NCBI GenBank assembly: GCA_027490155.1
Contig: JAIXYP010000025.1
Location: 1-64,000 of the forward strand
From: Cytophagaceae bacterium
Lineage (GTDB): Bacteria > Bacteroidota > Bacteroidia > Cytophagales > Flexibacteraceae
Direction: 5' to 3'
Length of the DNA: 64,000 nt
Shown here: positions 17,637 through 27,107 of the stretch, in pieces
Position numbering within the stretch: position 1 is the stretch's first letter
Layout of the letters: each line of letters opens with the position of its first letter
Notes under the pieces: generated by a model
What the model was told of the DNA's origin: nothing
Database searches by the model: none
What the model saw: the letters and a program-made list of their open reading frames with translations, nothing else
Made by a program: the position numbers and the translations under genes

Positions 17637-20030
17637 CTAACGTGCCACATAACTGACACTAGCTCCTTGGTCCCCGACGACGGTGATGGTATGCTGGCCA
17701 GGTGTCACCTTGATGGGCATCTTGTGGACACCTTCTGTTGTGCCGATGGGTTGACCATCTTGCAGCCAAAGCAGTTGGCCCTGTTTGGTGCTGCAAAAGG
17801 CTCTGGCGACAAACTCCCCACCAGGCGCAATGATGGTCGCCCCTGCCAAAGGATATAGGATTTGGACCGTGGCAGGCTGTCCACAATCAGCCCTTGGTGG
17901 CGGTGGTGCTTGATAACTGGGGTGTGCAGGGGCATAATACCAAGCCAAAGCAGGCGGCAAAACAAGCCAATTGTGGCGGACAAGGGGCTCCGACCCCGCG
18001 CATTGTGCATTGATTTGGTGTTGCCCCACCTTATCTGTGAAAATCTGGTGATGGTAAGGGCAGATGCCGTTGGCTTTAATCGAACTAGGCAAAGCTCGGA
18101 CTAAGGTACTATCACAATAAGGCCCAGCAGGATGCCCAGTCACCCAGCAAAGCCGCACCTGATGCCATCCTGCAGTACTTGGGATCGGTGTTGATTTGGG
18201 CATGTTCGGTAGCAGGTCCAGGGCTCGGAACATAATCGGCGCTGCCATCCGGATGCCAGTCAGGCCTGCTACCCCTTCGCCAGTGGCATTGCCGAGCCAA
18301 ACGCCAACCAAGTAATGCTCATTATACCCAATGCACCAAGCATCACGCAGGCCCCAAGAAGTCCCCGTTTTCCAAGCCACTGGCTGCCTCTGGACCAACA
18401 TCCTGACTGCTGCATCCATATCAGGGCGATCGGCCAACAGCAGGGCATTCGTAGTGGCCTGTGCCGTAGCTGAGGTCCAGAGTGGCGTCTTGACGGTCCA
18501 TTGTTTAACGCTATCAATCTGACTTAACCGAAGTCCCTCGGTCTTGCCCCAAACCGCAGCGGGACGAGCCTGCTGGGAGTTCGCTAGTAAGGTATAGGCT
18601 TGACACAATTCGTACAATGTGGCTTCGGCCCCACCTAGCACAAGGGATAACCCATAATGACTTGGGCCATGGGACAAAGACTGAATGCCAAGCTGCCTTA
18701 AACCTTGCAAAAACCTCGCTGTGCCGACAGTCCGCTGCAGGTTCACGAAAGGGATATTGAGTGAATGCGCCAAGGCAATATGTGCAGGCACCACACCCTG
18801 GTATTGGTTGTTGAAGTTCCGTGGGGCGTAACTACCCTCATAAAGTTTGGGGACGTCTTCGAGCCATGCGGTAGGCGTAATCTTACCCTCAGTGATGGCT
18901 GTGGCATACAGAAATGGTTTCAGCAAACTGCCATATGAGCGCTTGGCCTGGACCATATCCACAAACAAATTACCTCCCCTTTGGCCGATTGCCTTGCTTC
19001 TGCTCTCGGCCTGCTCCGGATAGTTGCCATGGTAGGCAATCACTGCTTGGTCCTCTAGCCGCACCACCATCAGGCCAATATTATGAATCTGCTGGGCTTG
19101 TTTTTCGGGATAAATGTTTTGCAATAATTGGGCACCTAGGTCCTGAACCATGGGGTCAATAGTGGTCCTGAACCACTGGCCATAGCCACCACCCTGCTGT
19201 GCGAGCTGGTGCAACAAGTGAGGGCTCTGATGCGGGAAAGCCACTGGCCTACCGATGAGCTCCTCGGCCAATGCCCGCTGGTAGGTCTGCTGGTCGATGT
19301 GGCCTTCGTCCCTTAGCTGGCCCAGCAGCCGATTTCGTTTCTGCAATAGCCGGCCTCGCCCACGCCCAAGGTGGACCCAACCGGGTGCATTGGGTAACAC
19401 CGCCAAGGTTGCCGCTTGGGCCCAACTAAGCTGCTGGGGCAAGGTGCCAAAGTAGCGCCAACAGGCCGTGCTAAGTCCCACCACATTGCCCCCCATTGGC
19501 GCATTAGCGGCATAGTGGGTCAGGATCTCGTCCTTGGTCATCCATACCTCCCAACGGATTGCTTCTACCAGCTCGGATAGCTTTTGTAGGATGGTGCGGG
19601 GTGGGTTCTGTCTGCTAATCCGGATGGCTTGCTGGGTAATGGTGCTGCCGCCTTGCCTCACCCGTCCAGCTTGCAGATTAGCCCAAACTGCGCGGCCAAT
19701 ACTAACCGGGTTGAACCCAAAATGTCGATCAAAATACCGATCTTCGGCAATCAGCAAAGCCAGTCGGTACTTGTGGGGCAGGCTGTCCTGCGCCGGAAAT
19801 CGCCATTGCCCATCTGTGGCCACCAAGGCAGACAAAATGGTGCCATCGCTTCCTAGCACCACCGTGCTATAGGGCTGCCTCCCCCCCTTGAGTTGATCTA
19901 GGTCAGCAGGCGGCCAAAAGATATAACACGGCAAACCCACGACTAGTCCTCCCAATCCCCAGCGCAACACCAGCCACATCCTTTGGCGGAGGCGCTTTAG
20001 TCGGCTTGGACGGGATGAGCTTTGAGGCAT
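17637..20030 (-). CDS. pbpC: Penicillin-binding protein 1C
   Basis: This 797-residue bifunctional peptidoglycan synthase has a membrane anchor at about 20-40. Its GT51 transglycosylase carries E96DRYF and GGSTITQQ (127-134). The transpeptidase has S368xxK371, S423xN425 and K554TGT. The C-terminal ~100 residues form the beta-rich domain specific to PbpC ('PADCGQPATVQILYPLAG'-like). It polymerises glycan strands on the periplasmic side of the inner membrane; E. coli PbpC is a weak transpeptidase. All catalytic residues are present. The usual partner, an alpha-2-macroglobulin gene, is not visible next to it. Confidence 0.93.
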   Translation of the reverse strand: MPQSSSRPSRLKRLRQRMWLVLRWGLGGLVVGLPCYIFWPPADLDQLKGGRQPYSTVVLGSDGTILSALVATDGQWRFPAQDSLPHKYRLALLIAEDRYFDRHFGFNPVSIGRAVWANLQAGRVRQGGSTITQQAIRISRQNPPRTILQKLSELVEAIRWEVWMTKDEILTHYAANAPMGGNVVGLSTACWRYFGTLPQQLSWAQAATLAVLPNAPGWVHLGRGRGRLLQKRNRLLGQLRDEGHIDQQTYQRALAEELIGRPVAFPHQSPHLLHQLAQQGGGYGQWFRTTIDPMVQDLGAQLLQNIYPEKQAQQIHNIGLMVVRLEDQAVIAYHGNYPEQAESRSKAIGQRGGNLFVDMVQAKRSYGSLLKPFLYATAITEGKITPTAWLEDVPKLYEGSYAPRNFNNQYQGVVPAHIALAHSLNIPFVNLQRTVGTARFLQGLRQLGIQSLSHGPSHYGLSLVLGGAEATLYELCQAYTLLANSQQARPAAVWGKTEGLRLSQIDSVKQWTVKTPLWTSATAQATTNALLLADRPDMDAAVRMLVQRQPVAWKTGTSWGLRDAWCIGYNEHYLVGVWLGNATGEGVAGLTGIRMAAPIMFRALDLLPNMPKSTPIPSTAGWHQVRLCWVTGHPAGPYCDSTLVRALPSSIKANGICPYHHQIFTDKVGQHQINAQCAGSEPLVRHNWLVLPPALAWYYAPAHPSYQAPPPPRADCGQPATVQILYPLAGATIIAPGGEFVARAFCSTKQGQLLWLQDGQPIGTTEGVHKMPIKVTPGQHTITVVGDQGASVSYVAR

Positions 20031-20119
20031 AGTAAGATCTATGACCCCAAGTTAAGGTCCAAATGACCGAATCAGCAAAGGGGAACTAGATCAGTCCTAA
20101 CTCACTTGTAACCTTTGCC

Positions 20120-20359
20120 CTATTGGTTCCTAAAGGCGCGGACCAGCAAAGCAGTAGTTAGGAATACACCAATTTGAATCCCATAAGCCAGATTAGGGGA
20201 AGGCAACAGCCATTGGTTGATCACATATGTCACCAACGAAGAAATAGCAATCACCTGCACTGCTGTCACAACTATGTACTTGCGAAAGGCAGGGCGGTAC
20301 TCCGTCAGCAGGAAAAGTACGAAGGTTATGAGGATCAGGATGGAATTGAACGGGCCCAT
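20120..20359 (-). CDS. Small membrane protein of unknown function
   Basis: A 79-residue ORF with three hydrophobic segments (about 5-17, 26-47 and 57-73) and a short charged end 'RAFRNQ'. It lies 90 bp upstream of pbpC on the same strand and could be co-transcribed. I do not recognise the family. The regular membrane pattern supports a real gene. Confidence 0.5.
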   Translation of the reverse strand: MGPFNSILILITFVLFLLTEYRPAFRKYIVVTAVQVIAISSLVTYVINQWLLPSPNLAYGIQIGVFLTTALLVRAFRNQ

Positions 20360-20822
20360 AGGTTGTGGGTTGGCGGTAGTTTTTACAAATATTGCACCTT
20401 CCTATTCTGGATTAGTGCCTTCTGGAGGTCACCCTCACGATGGTCAGCTGGTAAACCCCGAAACTCGAGCACATAATTATCCTTAAACACCTGATCAGCA
20501 GTGGGATGTAATTCTCTCAGCAGTGCTGAGAGTTTTGGAAGGTCATGCGATTTGATCTCTATCTGAAATCGGATTTTTGAAAGCTCATTTTAGGAATTAA
20601 AAAGATTGACCTGAAAATACCTCTCTGTTAGGCTCCAAGGTGCGGATTAGGACACTGGAATCCGTTTAATCCTAGTTCAGACAAGCACTCTCGAATCCCA
20701 AAAATCCGTCTAATCCGATGAATCCGAGTTTAGATAAAGTAAAAACGCACAGACTAAGTATGGGTTAGTATTGGCAACGCACCAGCCGGACAAGATTTCA
20801 GCCGTAATTTGGCACCAAACTA
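20360..20822. other. Intergenic region with palindrome and dispersed repeats
   Basis: There is no convincing gene here. It holds a perfect 9-bp-arm palindrome (CTCTCAGCA-G-TGCTGAGAG, 20514-20532) followed by TTTT, and degenerate 'aatccg/gagttcag' repeats at 20640-20735. The overlapping short plus-strand ORFs near 20174-20486 have low-complexity, gene-unlike translations. Confidence 0.5.
20640..20740. repeat. Dispersed 'aatccg...gagttcag' repeat, second locus
   Basis: Two adjacent copies share the order 'aatccg' - 'taatcc' - 'gagttcaga': one ends at about 20680 ('cctagttcag'), the next at about 20732 ('aatccgagtttag'). The same elements occur at 2655-2880, almost 18 kb away, in another intergenic gap. 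Confidence 0.5.
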
Positions 20823-21308
20823 ATGCCCCCCATGCCCCTCTTCGTCGATACCAGCATCTTGATCCATGACTTTATGCACCGCCAGCCCGATGTAGCCGCA
20901 GTCCGGAACGTTGTGCCTGCCCATGCCGAGGCCTTGGCACACTACCGCGCAATGGTGCACCACAAGCTCATGGGCTTGGCCCAGGCGGGGGAAACGGTCC
21001 ATACGACAAGTGCGGTGCTATGGCGAATGGCGGCCCTACTTACGGAGTGGTTTATTCCGCCCCAAATGGCCCGGATCGAGTTGCAGTATCTGCTGTCCAA
21101 CTACGTGGTGCACGAGGTTGGCAAACAACATCTGGAAGAAACCATAAGCACCATGGGCAAGGCCCCAACCCAAAGCATCGACGAGATGGGCTGGCAATTG
21201 CTCGGGAAACACGCAGGCATCAATACCCTACTGACATGCCAACCCCTAGAGGCCGACAGCTGGCTAGGATGGCAGATTTTAAAGCCCGAAGAGGTGGTGC
21301 TCGCTTAG
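20823..21308 (+). CDS. PIN-like domain protein
   Basis: The 161-residue protein starts 'LFVDTSILIHDF', which fits the first strand and acidic residue (D9) of a PIN nuclease fold. It ends with 'HAGINTLLTCQP' and 'GWQILKPEEVVLA', which fit the usual PIN C-terminus (lLTnD..F ... i.kPeeF). The central Glu expected after the 'TS' motif is not evident ('TTSAVLWRM'), so the active site may be incomplete. No antitoxin gene is adjacent. It could be an orphan VapC-like protein or an unrelated fold. The start could also be the ATG 9 bp downstream. Confidence 0.55.
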   Translation: MPPMPLFVDTSILIHDFMHRQPDVAAVRNVVPAHAEALAHYRAMVHHKLMGLAQAGETVHTTSAVLWRMAALLTEWFIPPQMARIELQYLLSNYVVHEVGKQHLEETISTMGKAPTQSIDEMGWQLLGKHAGINTLLTCQPLEADSWLGWQILKPEEVVLA

Positions 21309-21793
21309 ACCAGTGGCCGCCAAATCAGGACAGAATCAGCACCAGCAGGGATAAAAATCAAATTTTAATGTCCATTAAAACGTCATTGGCACAGCTTTTG
21401 TAAAGATGCAGACGGTTTAGGTCAAGGTTAATTTTAGATTAAAATATTGACCTTTACTGGACTTAGTCCACTAATAATGAGTATTTTAACGGAAATTTTG
21501 TGTATCACCCAGTACCAAGCGCTCGCAAATCAGTAGATCGAACAGTGCCAACCACATAGACCTTGATCAGGCCCTTTAGTTGCGAGACCCTGCAACAATA
21601 GAAACCTACCGAACTTGGCCCAAACAAGCTCTGTCAAGGCAAACAAATCCGATGCAGCTTTCCTCCTTTTGCCACACATTTAGTAATCCAGATTCACAGT
21701 CCCGTTAATTAAACCCCTAATACCTAAGCCCTCCGAATGGGGTGACAAGTGTGGACCGCCCACACCGATCCCCACCAGTGAAAAACCACGTGC
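21309..21793. other. Intergenic region upstream of the type I secretion-like operon
   Basis: This 485-bp gap contains an AT-rich patch (about 21355-21500) and a 13-bp palindrome TGGACT-T-AGTCCA at 21458-21470. No gene and no good TAnnTTTG box near the next start are seen. It probably carries the operon promoter and control sites. Confidence 0.4.
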
Positions 21794-24040
21794 ATGACAC
21801 ACGAAAATATCATCTTATTGTTGGAAGAAGCGGCAGCCTTTGCAGGCCATAGTTTCAACCGCTATGCGCTCAACAACGCCATTAACCTGCCCCCCAGCTA
21901 TGGGCCTGACGAGCTAGAAGAGGTCATCAGCTACCTAGGCAACATGGCCTACAAAGCCAGAATGACCCAGGTATCGAAGGCACTAACGGTGTCTGACATT
22001 CGGCTCTCGATGACGAGCCAAGAGCAGCACCTACTGGTTTTCCTGAAGCCCACCAGCGGATCCGATAGCCTACCCCACCCTTATTGGCTAAGCCCGGCAC
22101 AGACTGTAGCACAGAAGGACAACCTCCTGATGGGTCGCCCTGTCAACCAGCCAAACGCAGCCTGGCGGGTAATCAACGCAGATGAGCTTTTCGCTTGGGG
22201 GGACGAAATGCCACCGCGCATTGCGGGCAAAGTGCCTGCTTTGTTCTACTATCCACTGACGGACATCACGAGCGAACATCAGCATAACCCTGCGCCACTT
22301 GGTGCCGAGCAGCACGCCAACACGGGGGACCTTAGCCAAGCGGATGGACACCATGCACATGGCCACGATGCACACAAACATCTACACCCCTTCGCTCGGC
22401 TGATGATGTTGTTCAAGCCAGATCGGAAGGATATCTGGTTTATCTACGTATTCGCAATTTCGGTTGCGCTCATCAACCTGACTCTGCCGCTTGGCACGCA
22501 AGCCATCATCGGCCTAATTTCGGGTGGGATGGTGTTTAACTCAGTGATCATCCTGATCAGCATGGTAGTGATGGGTGTCGTCGTAGGAGGCGGCCTCCAG
22601 ATCATGCAGCTTTCTATAGTAGAGATTTTGCAACGGCGGGTATTTGCCCGGGCATCGTTCGAGTTTGCGTACCGCGTGCCTAGGTTCACTCTTGCAGGGC
22701 TTGGCAATAGCTATGCCCCCGAGCAGATGAATCGGTTTTTCGAGGTCCTCACGATCCAGAAGGCTATCCCGAAGTTACTAATCGATCTGACGGCGGCTTT
22801 GCTACAAGTTGTGTTTGGCCTCTTGCTGCTTGGGTTTTACCACCCCTTCTTTGTGATCTTTGGCGTGTTTTTGCTTTCGATGTTGTTGCTGTTTTTGATT
22901 TACTACGCTCCTAAAGGGCTTAATTCTAGCATCCAGGAAAGCAAATACAAATACAAGGTCATCGCTTGGTTTCAGGATATGGCCCGGGCCCTGATACCCT
23001 TCAAGATGACGGGAAACAGCAACCTATCAGTCAGCAAAACGGACGAGTACGTCAACCAATATCTTTATTATCGTAAAAAACACTTCGGCCTGCTGATCAC
23101 CCAATACGGTGGTATCCTGATCTTTAAGGCCAGTGTCACCGCTGGTCTGCTGATCATCGGGACTTATCTGGTTGTGGATCGGCAAATCACCCTAGGGCAG
23201 TTTGTCGCCTCCGAGATCGTGATCATTACCGTCCTTAGTGCGGTCGAAAAAATCATCCTGACCCTAGAAGTTGTCTACGATGCGCTCACAGCAGTGGACA
23301 AACTAGGCCATATTACGGACCTGCCGCTAGAGCATAACGAAGGCATCAACCTGCCATCTACCTGCCCAGACAAAGGCACTTACCCATTGCTTGAGGTCAA
23401 GGACCTGAGCTTCAAATACGGTGACTACCATGTACTGCACAGCATCAACTTCAGGCTGATGCCCGGGCAGCACCTAAGCATAGCAGGCGGGAACGGCAGT
23501 GGCAAACACACCTTGGTCAAGATCATCTTGGGCCTATACCCCGACTATAAAGGCGAAGTCGTGATGAACAGGGTCAGCCTTCGGGATGCGAACCTGTCTA
23601 GCCTCCGGAATCAGATTGGTGAAAATGCCATCAACTGCGAGTTTTTTGAGGGTACCATCTACGACAACATCGCCATGGGACGCCCCGGTATTGTGGCCTA
23701 TCGGGTTAGCGAGGTGCTAGAAGACCTTGGCATAGCCTCTGTCATCAATCAATTGCCGAACGGCCTCTATACCAACCTCTCGATCGGCACACCTGTCCTG
23801 AACGGCACTGCCCTTTACTGCCTTACCTTGGCCCGCACCTTGGTCAACCACCCTAAGCTTGTGATCATTGATGACGAACTCCAGAAACTAAACCAAGCCG
23901 ACAAACTCCGGATCTTGAGCTATTTGCAGAACCCCAAACATGACTGGGCTGTGATCTACCTCAGCAACGACCCACTCATTCAGGCCGCCTGTAGCCAAGT
24001 TATTCACCTCCAGAAAGGCCGGGTTGACCTTGTAACCTAG
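21794..24040 (+). CDS. Type I secretion-like ABC transporter with degenerate ATPase domain
   Basis: The 748-residue protein has an N-terminal domain of unknown type (1-160), a His-rich linker (ten His within 162-198), a six-segment transmembrane domain (about 212-500) and an ABC domain (about 530-748). Compared with family consensus the ABC domain is degenerate. Walker A has K571 but H572 in place of Ser/Thr. The Q-loop Gln is I613. The signature is LNGTA (669-673) instead of LSGGQ. Walker B has D694 in place of the catalytic Glu. The H-loop His is N725. The fold seems intact but ATP hydrolysis is doubtful. It is followed by an HlyD adaptor and TolC, so it would be the inner-membrane part of a tripartite exporter. 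Confidence 0.85.
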   Translation: MTHENIILLLEEAAAFAGHSFNRYALNNAINLPPSYGPDELEEVISYLGNMAYKARMTQVSKALTVSDIRLSMTSQEQHLLVFLKPTSGSDSLPHPYWLSPAQTVAQKDNLLMGRPVNQPNAAWRVINADELFAWGDEMPPRIAGKVPALFYYPLTDITSEHQHNPAPLGAEQHANTGDLSQADGHHAHGHDAHKHLHPFARLMMLFKPDRKDIWFIYVFAISVALINLTLPLGTQAIIGLISGGMVFNSVIILISMVVMGVVVGGGLQIMQLSIVEILQRRVFARASFEFAYRVPRFTLAGLGNSYAPEQMNRFFEVLTIQKAIPKLLIDLTAALLQVVFGLLLLGFYHPFFVIFGVFLLSMLLLFLIYYAPKGLNSSIQESKYKYKVIAWFQDMARALIPFKMTGNSNLSVSKTDEYVNQYLYYRKKHFGLLITQYGGILIFKASVTAGLLIIGTYLVVDRQITLGQFVASEIVIITVLSAVEKIILTLEVVYDALTAVDKLGHITDLPLEHNEGINLPSTCPDKGTYPLLEVKDLSFKYGDYHVLHSINFRLMPGQHLSIAGGNGSGKHTLVKIILGLYPDYKGEVVMNRVSLRDANLSSLRNQIGENAINCEFFEGTIYDNIAMGRPGIVAYRVSEVLEDLGIASVINQLPNGLYTNLSIGTPVLNGTALYCLTLARTLVNHPKLVIIDDELQKLNQADKLRILSYLQNPKHDWAVIYLSNDPLIQAACSQVIHLQKGRVDLVT

Positions 24041-24193
24041 TGCCTCGCCAAACCCCAACTGCGCCACGAGGACTAAGTTAACGCCCCTCCGTGCCAGACC
24101 AAACCAAACCCTAAACCCACCCTGAGCGCTTCCATCCAGCTCACCCTGTAACGGATCCGCCTAGGCCCAACGATACTAGCAAGCCCACTCGCT

Positions 24194-25576
24194 ATGCTGC
24201 ATATATCAGACCCTCAACCAGGGCACCAACAAGAACTAGATACCGAACACCATGCGCTTCATACGCTCGGGACGCTGCCTACACCCCGTACGGCACGCAT
24301 TCTCAGGCTCTGGATCTATGTCATCTTCGGCATTATGTTCATCGCCTTGTTCTTGCCATGGCAGCAGAACATCACGGGCTATGGCAAAGTCACTGCCCTC
24401 AACCCCGCCGATCGCCCCCAAACCATCCAGTCCGTCATCCCGGGCCGGATTGCCAAGTGGTTTGTGCAGGAAGGTCAATTCGTGAAGGCAGGCGATACCA
24501 TCTTAGTCCTGTCCGAGCTCAAGGATGACTATTTTGACCCCGAATACCTCAAAAGACTTGGAGAACAAAAGGCAGCCAAGGAGCAGAGCATCGCCGCCAC
24601 TGAGCGCCAGATTGACGCTGCTGCGCGCCAGCTCACAGCCCTCAACAATGCCCTAACCTATAGCCTCCAGAAAGCGCGGAACAAGGTGCGGCAGGGAAGG
24701 CTCAAGGTCTTGGTTGATAGCACCGACTATCGTGCTTATGTCATCGACTACCAGATTGCAGACACCCAACTAGACCGCTACCAAAAGCTATATGACGATA
24801 AGGGTCTAATCTCCCTCACCGACCTCGAAAAGCGTAAACTCAAAGTCCAAGAGTCTTACGCCAAGATGGTCTCGAGCCAGAACAAGTTCTTCGTATCTAA
24901 AAACGAGCTCTTAAATGCCCTTATTGAACTTAGCTCACTCAATGCCGAATATGCCGACAAAATCAGCAAAACAGAAGGCGAGCGGGCAGCCAAGCAGTCT
25001 TACCTCGCTGAGGCCCAAAGTGAGTACAGCAAACTCCGGAACAAGATTACCAATGTCAATATCCGGACTGATAACTATGCCGTATTGGCCCCTCAAGATG
25101 CGTTCATCGTGCGGGCTGCGAAAACGGGTATCGGCGAAAACGTCAAAGAAGGCGACCCCTTGGTGACCATCCAGCCAGACCTACCTAGCCTAGCTGCTGA
25201 GGTCTATGTCCGCGCGATGGATGTACCCTTGATCCAGAAGGGCCGCACCGTCCGGATCGAGTTTGATGGCTGGCCTGCACTCCAGTTCAGCGGTTGGCCA
25301 AGTGTGGCTGTCGGTACGTTCAAAGGCGAAGTCTATAGTGTGGACCAGACCAATATGGCCGACGGTACGTTCCGTGTGCTGGTCAAACCCGTACATGAGG
25401 ACCGTGATTGGCCTACCCAGCTACGGCTCGGTAGTGGGGTTTATGGCTGGGTTATGCTAGATGATGTACCTGTTTGGTACGAAATCTGGCGGCAACTCAA
25501 CGGATTCCCACCTAGCCTAAAAGGCGAGCCAGAGGATGACAAAACAAAAGCGAAAAAGGACGCTGCCAAAAAATGA
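24194..25576 (+). CDS. HlyD-family periplasmic adaptor
   Basis: This 460-residue membrane-fusion protein has one N-terminal membrane segment (38-56), a lipoyl-like half motif after it ('GYGKVTALNPADRPQTI', 'GRIAKWFVQEGQFVKAGD'), a long charged coiled coil (about 115-290), then the second half ('YAVLAPQDAFIVRAAKTGIG') and a beta-barrel region. It should bridge the ABC protein upstream and TolC downstream. The C-terminus is a Lys/Asp-rich tail. Its stop overlaps the TolC start (ATGA), so the two are translationally coupled. Confidence 0.9.
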   Translation: MLHISDPQPGHQQELDTEHHALHTLGTLPTPRTARILRLWIYVIFGIMFIALFLPWQQNITGYGKVTALNPADRPQTIQSVIPGRIAKWFVQEGQFVKAGDTILVLSELKDDYFDPEYLKRLGEQKAAKEQSIAATERQIDAAARQLTALNNALTYSLQKARNKVRQGRLKVLVDSTDYRAYVIDYQIADTQLDRYQKLYDDKGLISLTDLEKRKLKVQESYAKMVSSQNKFFVSKNELLNALIELSSLNAEYADKISKTEGERAAKQSYLAEAQSEYSKLRNKITNVNIRTDNYAVLAPQDAFIVRAAKTGIGENVKEGDPLVTIQPDLPSLAAEVYVRAMDVPLIQKGRTVRIEFDGWPALQFSGWPSVAVGTFKGEVYSVDQTNMADGTFRVLVKPVHEDRDWPTQLRLGSGVYGWVMLDDVPVWYEIWRQLNGFPPSLKGEPEDDKTKAKKDAAKK

Positions 25577-27084
25577 TGAAGTTGCCACTACATCTTGGTC
25601 TGCGTGCCTGCCTATCTTTAATGCTGATGGTCTTGTTGGCTACTGGCTTGTCATTAGCCCAACCACCGACCCCATCTAAACCGCAACCACTGGTCAAAAC
25701 CAGCTCAGCGGTGACCATTGCTGCCAGTCCCACTGTTGATACTGCCAAGATCCTTGGTCTTAATGATGCCTATCTACTGATTCAGGCCTATCATCCACTG
25801 ATCAGGCAAGCTGTTTTGCTGTCCGAGGCGGCGCAACAGGACCTACGGATGGCCAAAGGTGGATTTGACCCCAAGGCCACTGTTGATTATGCCCAGAAGT
25901 TCTATAACAACAAGGACTACTACACCCTGCTTGATGCCTACGTCAAGGTCCCTACCTGGATTGGCCTTGATGTCGTTGGGGGGTATACCAAAAACACAGG
26001 TCTTGACCTTAACTCGACCGAAAACACGGCGGATGGCAAAGGATTGTATTACATTGGGGCAACGCTACCCATCGGTGCAGGCCTGTTTATAGACCAGCGT
26101 CGGGCGGTGTTGAAGCAGGCACAAATAGGCATCACCATGGCTGAGGCCGAACGTGTCAAGGCCATAAACAAAATCGTCCTCCAGATCGCGAAAGACTATT
26201 GGGCTTGGTATGAAGCTTGGCAAACCGTCCAGAACACAGCCTTTGGCTACCAGCTTGCGCTCGAGCGGTTCGAGGCCGTCAAACAGCGGGTAGAAGGCGG
26301 AGATATGGCTCGTATTGACTCTGTCGAGGCCCGCATCACGGTGCAGGACCGTGCCATTAGCCTCCAGACTGCTAGGCTTGACCTGCAACAAGCACGGCTA
26401 GCTTTTGAGGTCCACCTCTGGGCCGATGACAACCAACCCCGCGAGCTTATGCCGAATGTGGTCCCTGCCATGCCTGCCCTGGGTCAGGAAAGGGCCATGT
26501 TACCAACCGACCAGCTGCTGGACATGGCCAACACCCGCCACCCTGAGCTCATCAAGCTACAGACCAAGCTAGACCAGCTTGAGATTGACCGCCGCCTCAG
26601 TGTCGAAAACCTGAAGCCAACCATCAACCTCAAGTACAATTACCTCAGTGGTAAGGACGGCATCAGCAACGACTTTTCGTCCAACTTCGCCCAGCATAAC
26701 TACCAGTTTGGTGTGCAGGCCTTTATGCCTCTGTTCCTGCGCAAGGAGCGTGGCAAATTGGGTCTCACCAAGGTCAAGTTGTCGCAAGGCCAGCTTGAGC
26801 TCCAGCAACAACGCCGCAACATCCAGAACGAAATCAAATCTGCCGCTGCCGAGATGACCACCATGTCCGGCCTACTAGTTAACCAGCAGACCATGGTCCA
26901 GAACTACCAAACGCTAAGAGATGCCGAGGTTGAAAAATTCATCAACGGCGAAAGTAGCCTCTTCTTGGTCAACAGCCGTGAGTCCAAACTCATCGAGGGG
27001 CGCATCAAACTAGCGAGCCTGCAAGCCAAGTACCAAAAGGCACAGGCTTACCTACGCTGGGCAGCTGGGTTGGGGTTGGAGTAG
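25573..27084 (+). CDS. TolC-family outer-membrane efflux protein
   Basis: The 503-residue protein has an N-terminal signal sequence followed by a Pro-rich stretch. Two related helical halves each carry amphipathic coiled-coil segments, e.g. 'AINKIVLQIAKDYWAWYEAW' and 'NVEKFINGESSLFLVNSRE'-like ends typical of TolC proteins. It is the outer-membrane channel of the tripartite exporter. It starts 4 bp inside the end of the HlyD gene and ends 23 bp from a convergent gene. Confidence 0.9.
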   Translation: MMKLPLHLGLRACLSLMLMVLLATGLSLAQPPTPSKPQPLVKTSSAVTIAASPTVDTAKILGLNDAYLLIQAYHPLIRQAVLLSEAAQQDLRMAKGGFDPKATVDYAQKFYNNKDYYTLLDAYVKVPTWIGLDVVGGYTKNTGLDLNSTENTADGKGLYYIGATLPIGAGLFIDQRRAVLKQAQIGITMAEAERVKAINKIVLQIAKDYWAWYEAWQTVQNTAFGYQLALERFEAVKQRVEGGDMARIDSVEARITVQDRAISLQTARLDLQQARLAFEVHLWADDNQPRELMPNVVPAMPALGQERAMLPTDQLLDMANTRHPELIKLQTKLDQLEIDRRLSVENLKPTINLKYNYLSGKDGISNDFSSNFAQHNYQFGVQAFMPLFLRKERGKLGLTKVKLSQGQLELQQQRRNIQNEIKSAAAEMTTMSGLLVNQQTMVQNYQTLRDAEVEKFINGESSLFLVNSRESKLIEGRIKLASLQAKYQKAQAYLRWAAGLGLE

Positions 27085-27107
27085 CGACGGAATAGGCTCA
27101 ATCAAGG

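Noticed and set aside
20174-20486. Overlapping plus-strand ORFs beside the small membrane protein gene
   Set aside because: They lie opposite the better-supported minus-strand gene or in repeat-bearing DNA, and their translations lack gene-like features.
20690-20712. A 'tctcgaatccc' sequence resembling a tRNA T-loop
   Set aside because: There is no acceptor, D or anticodon arm around it; it belongs to the dispersed repeat.
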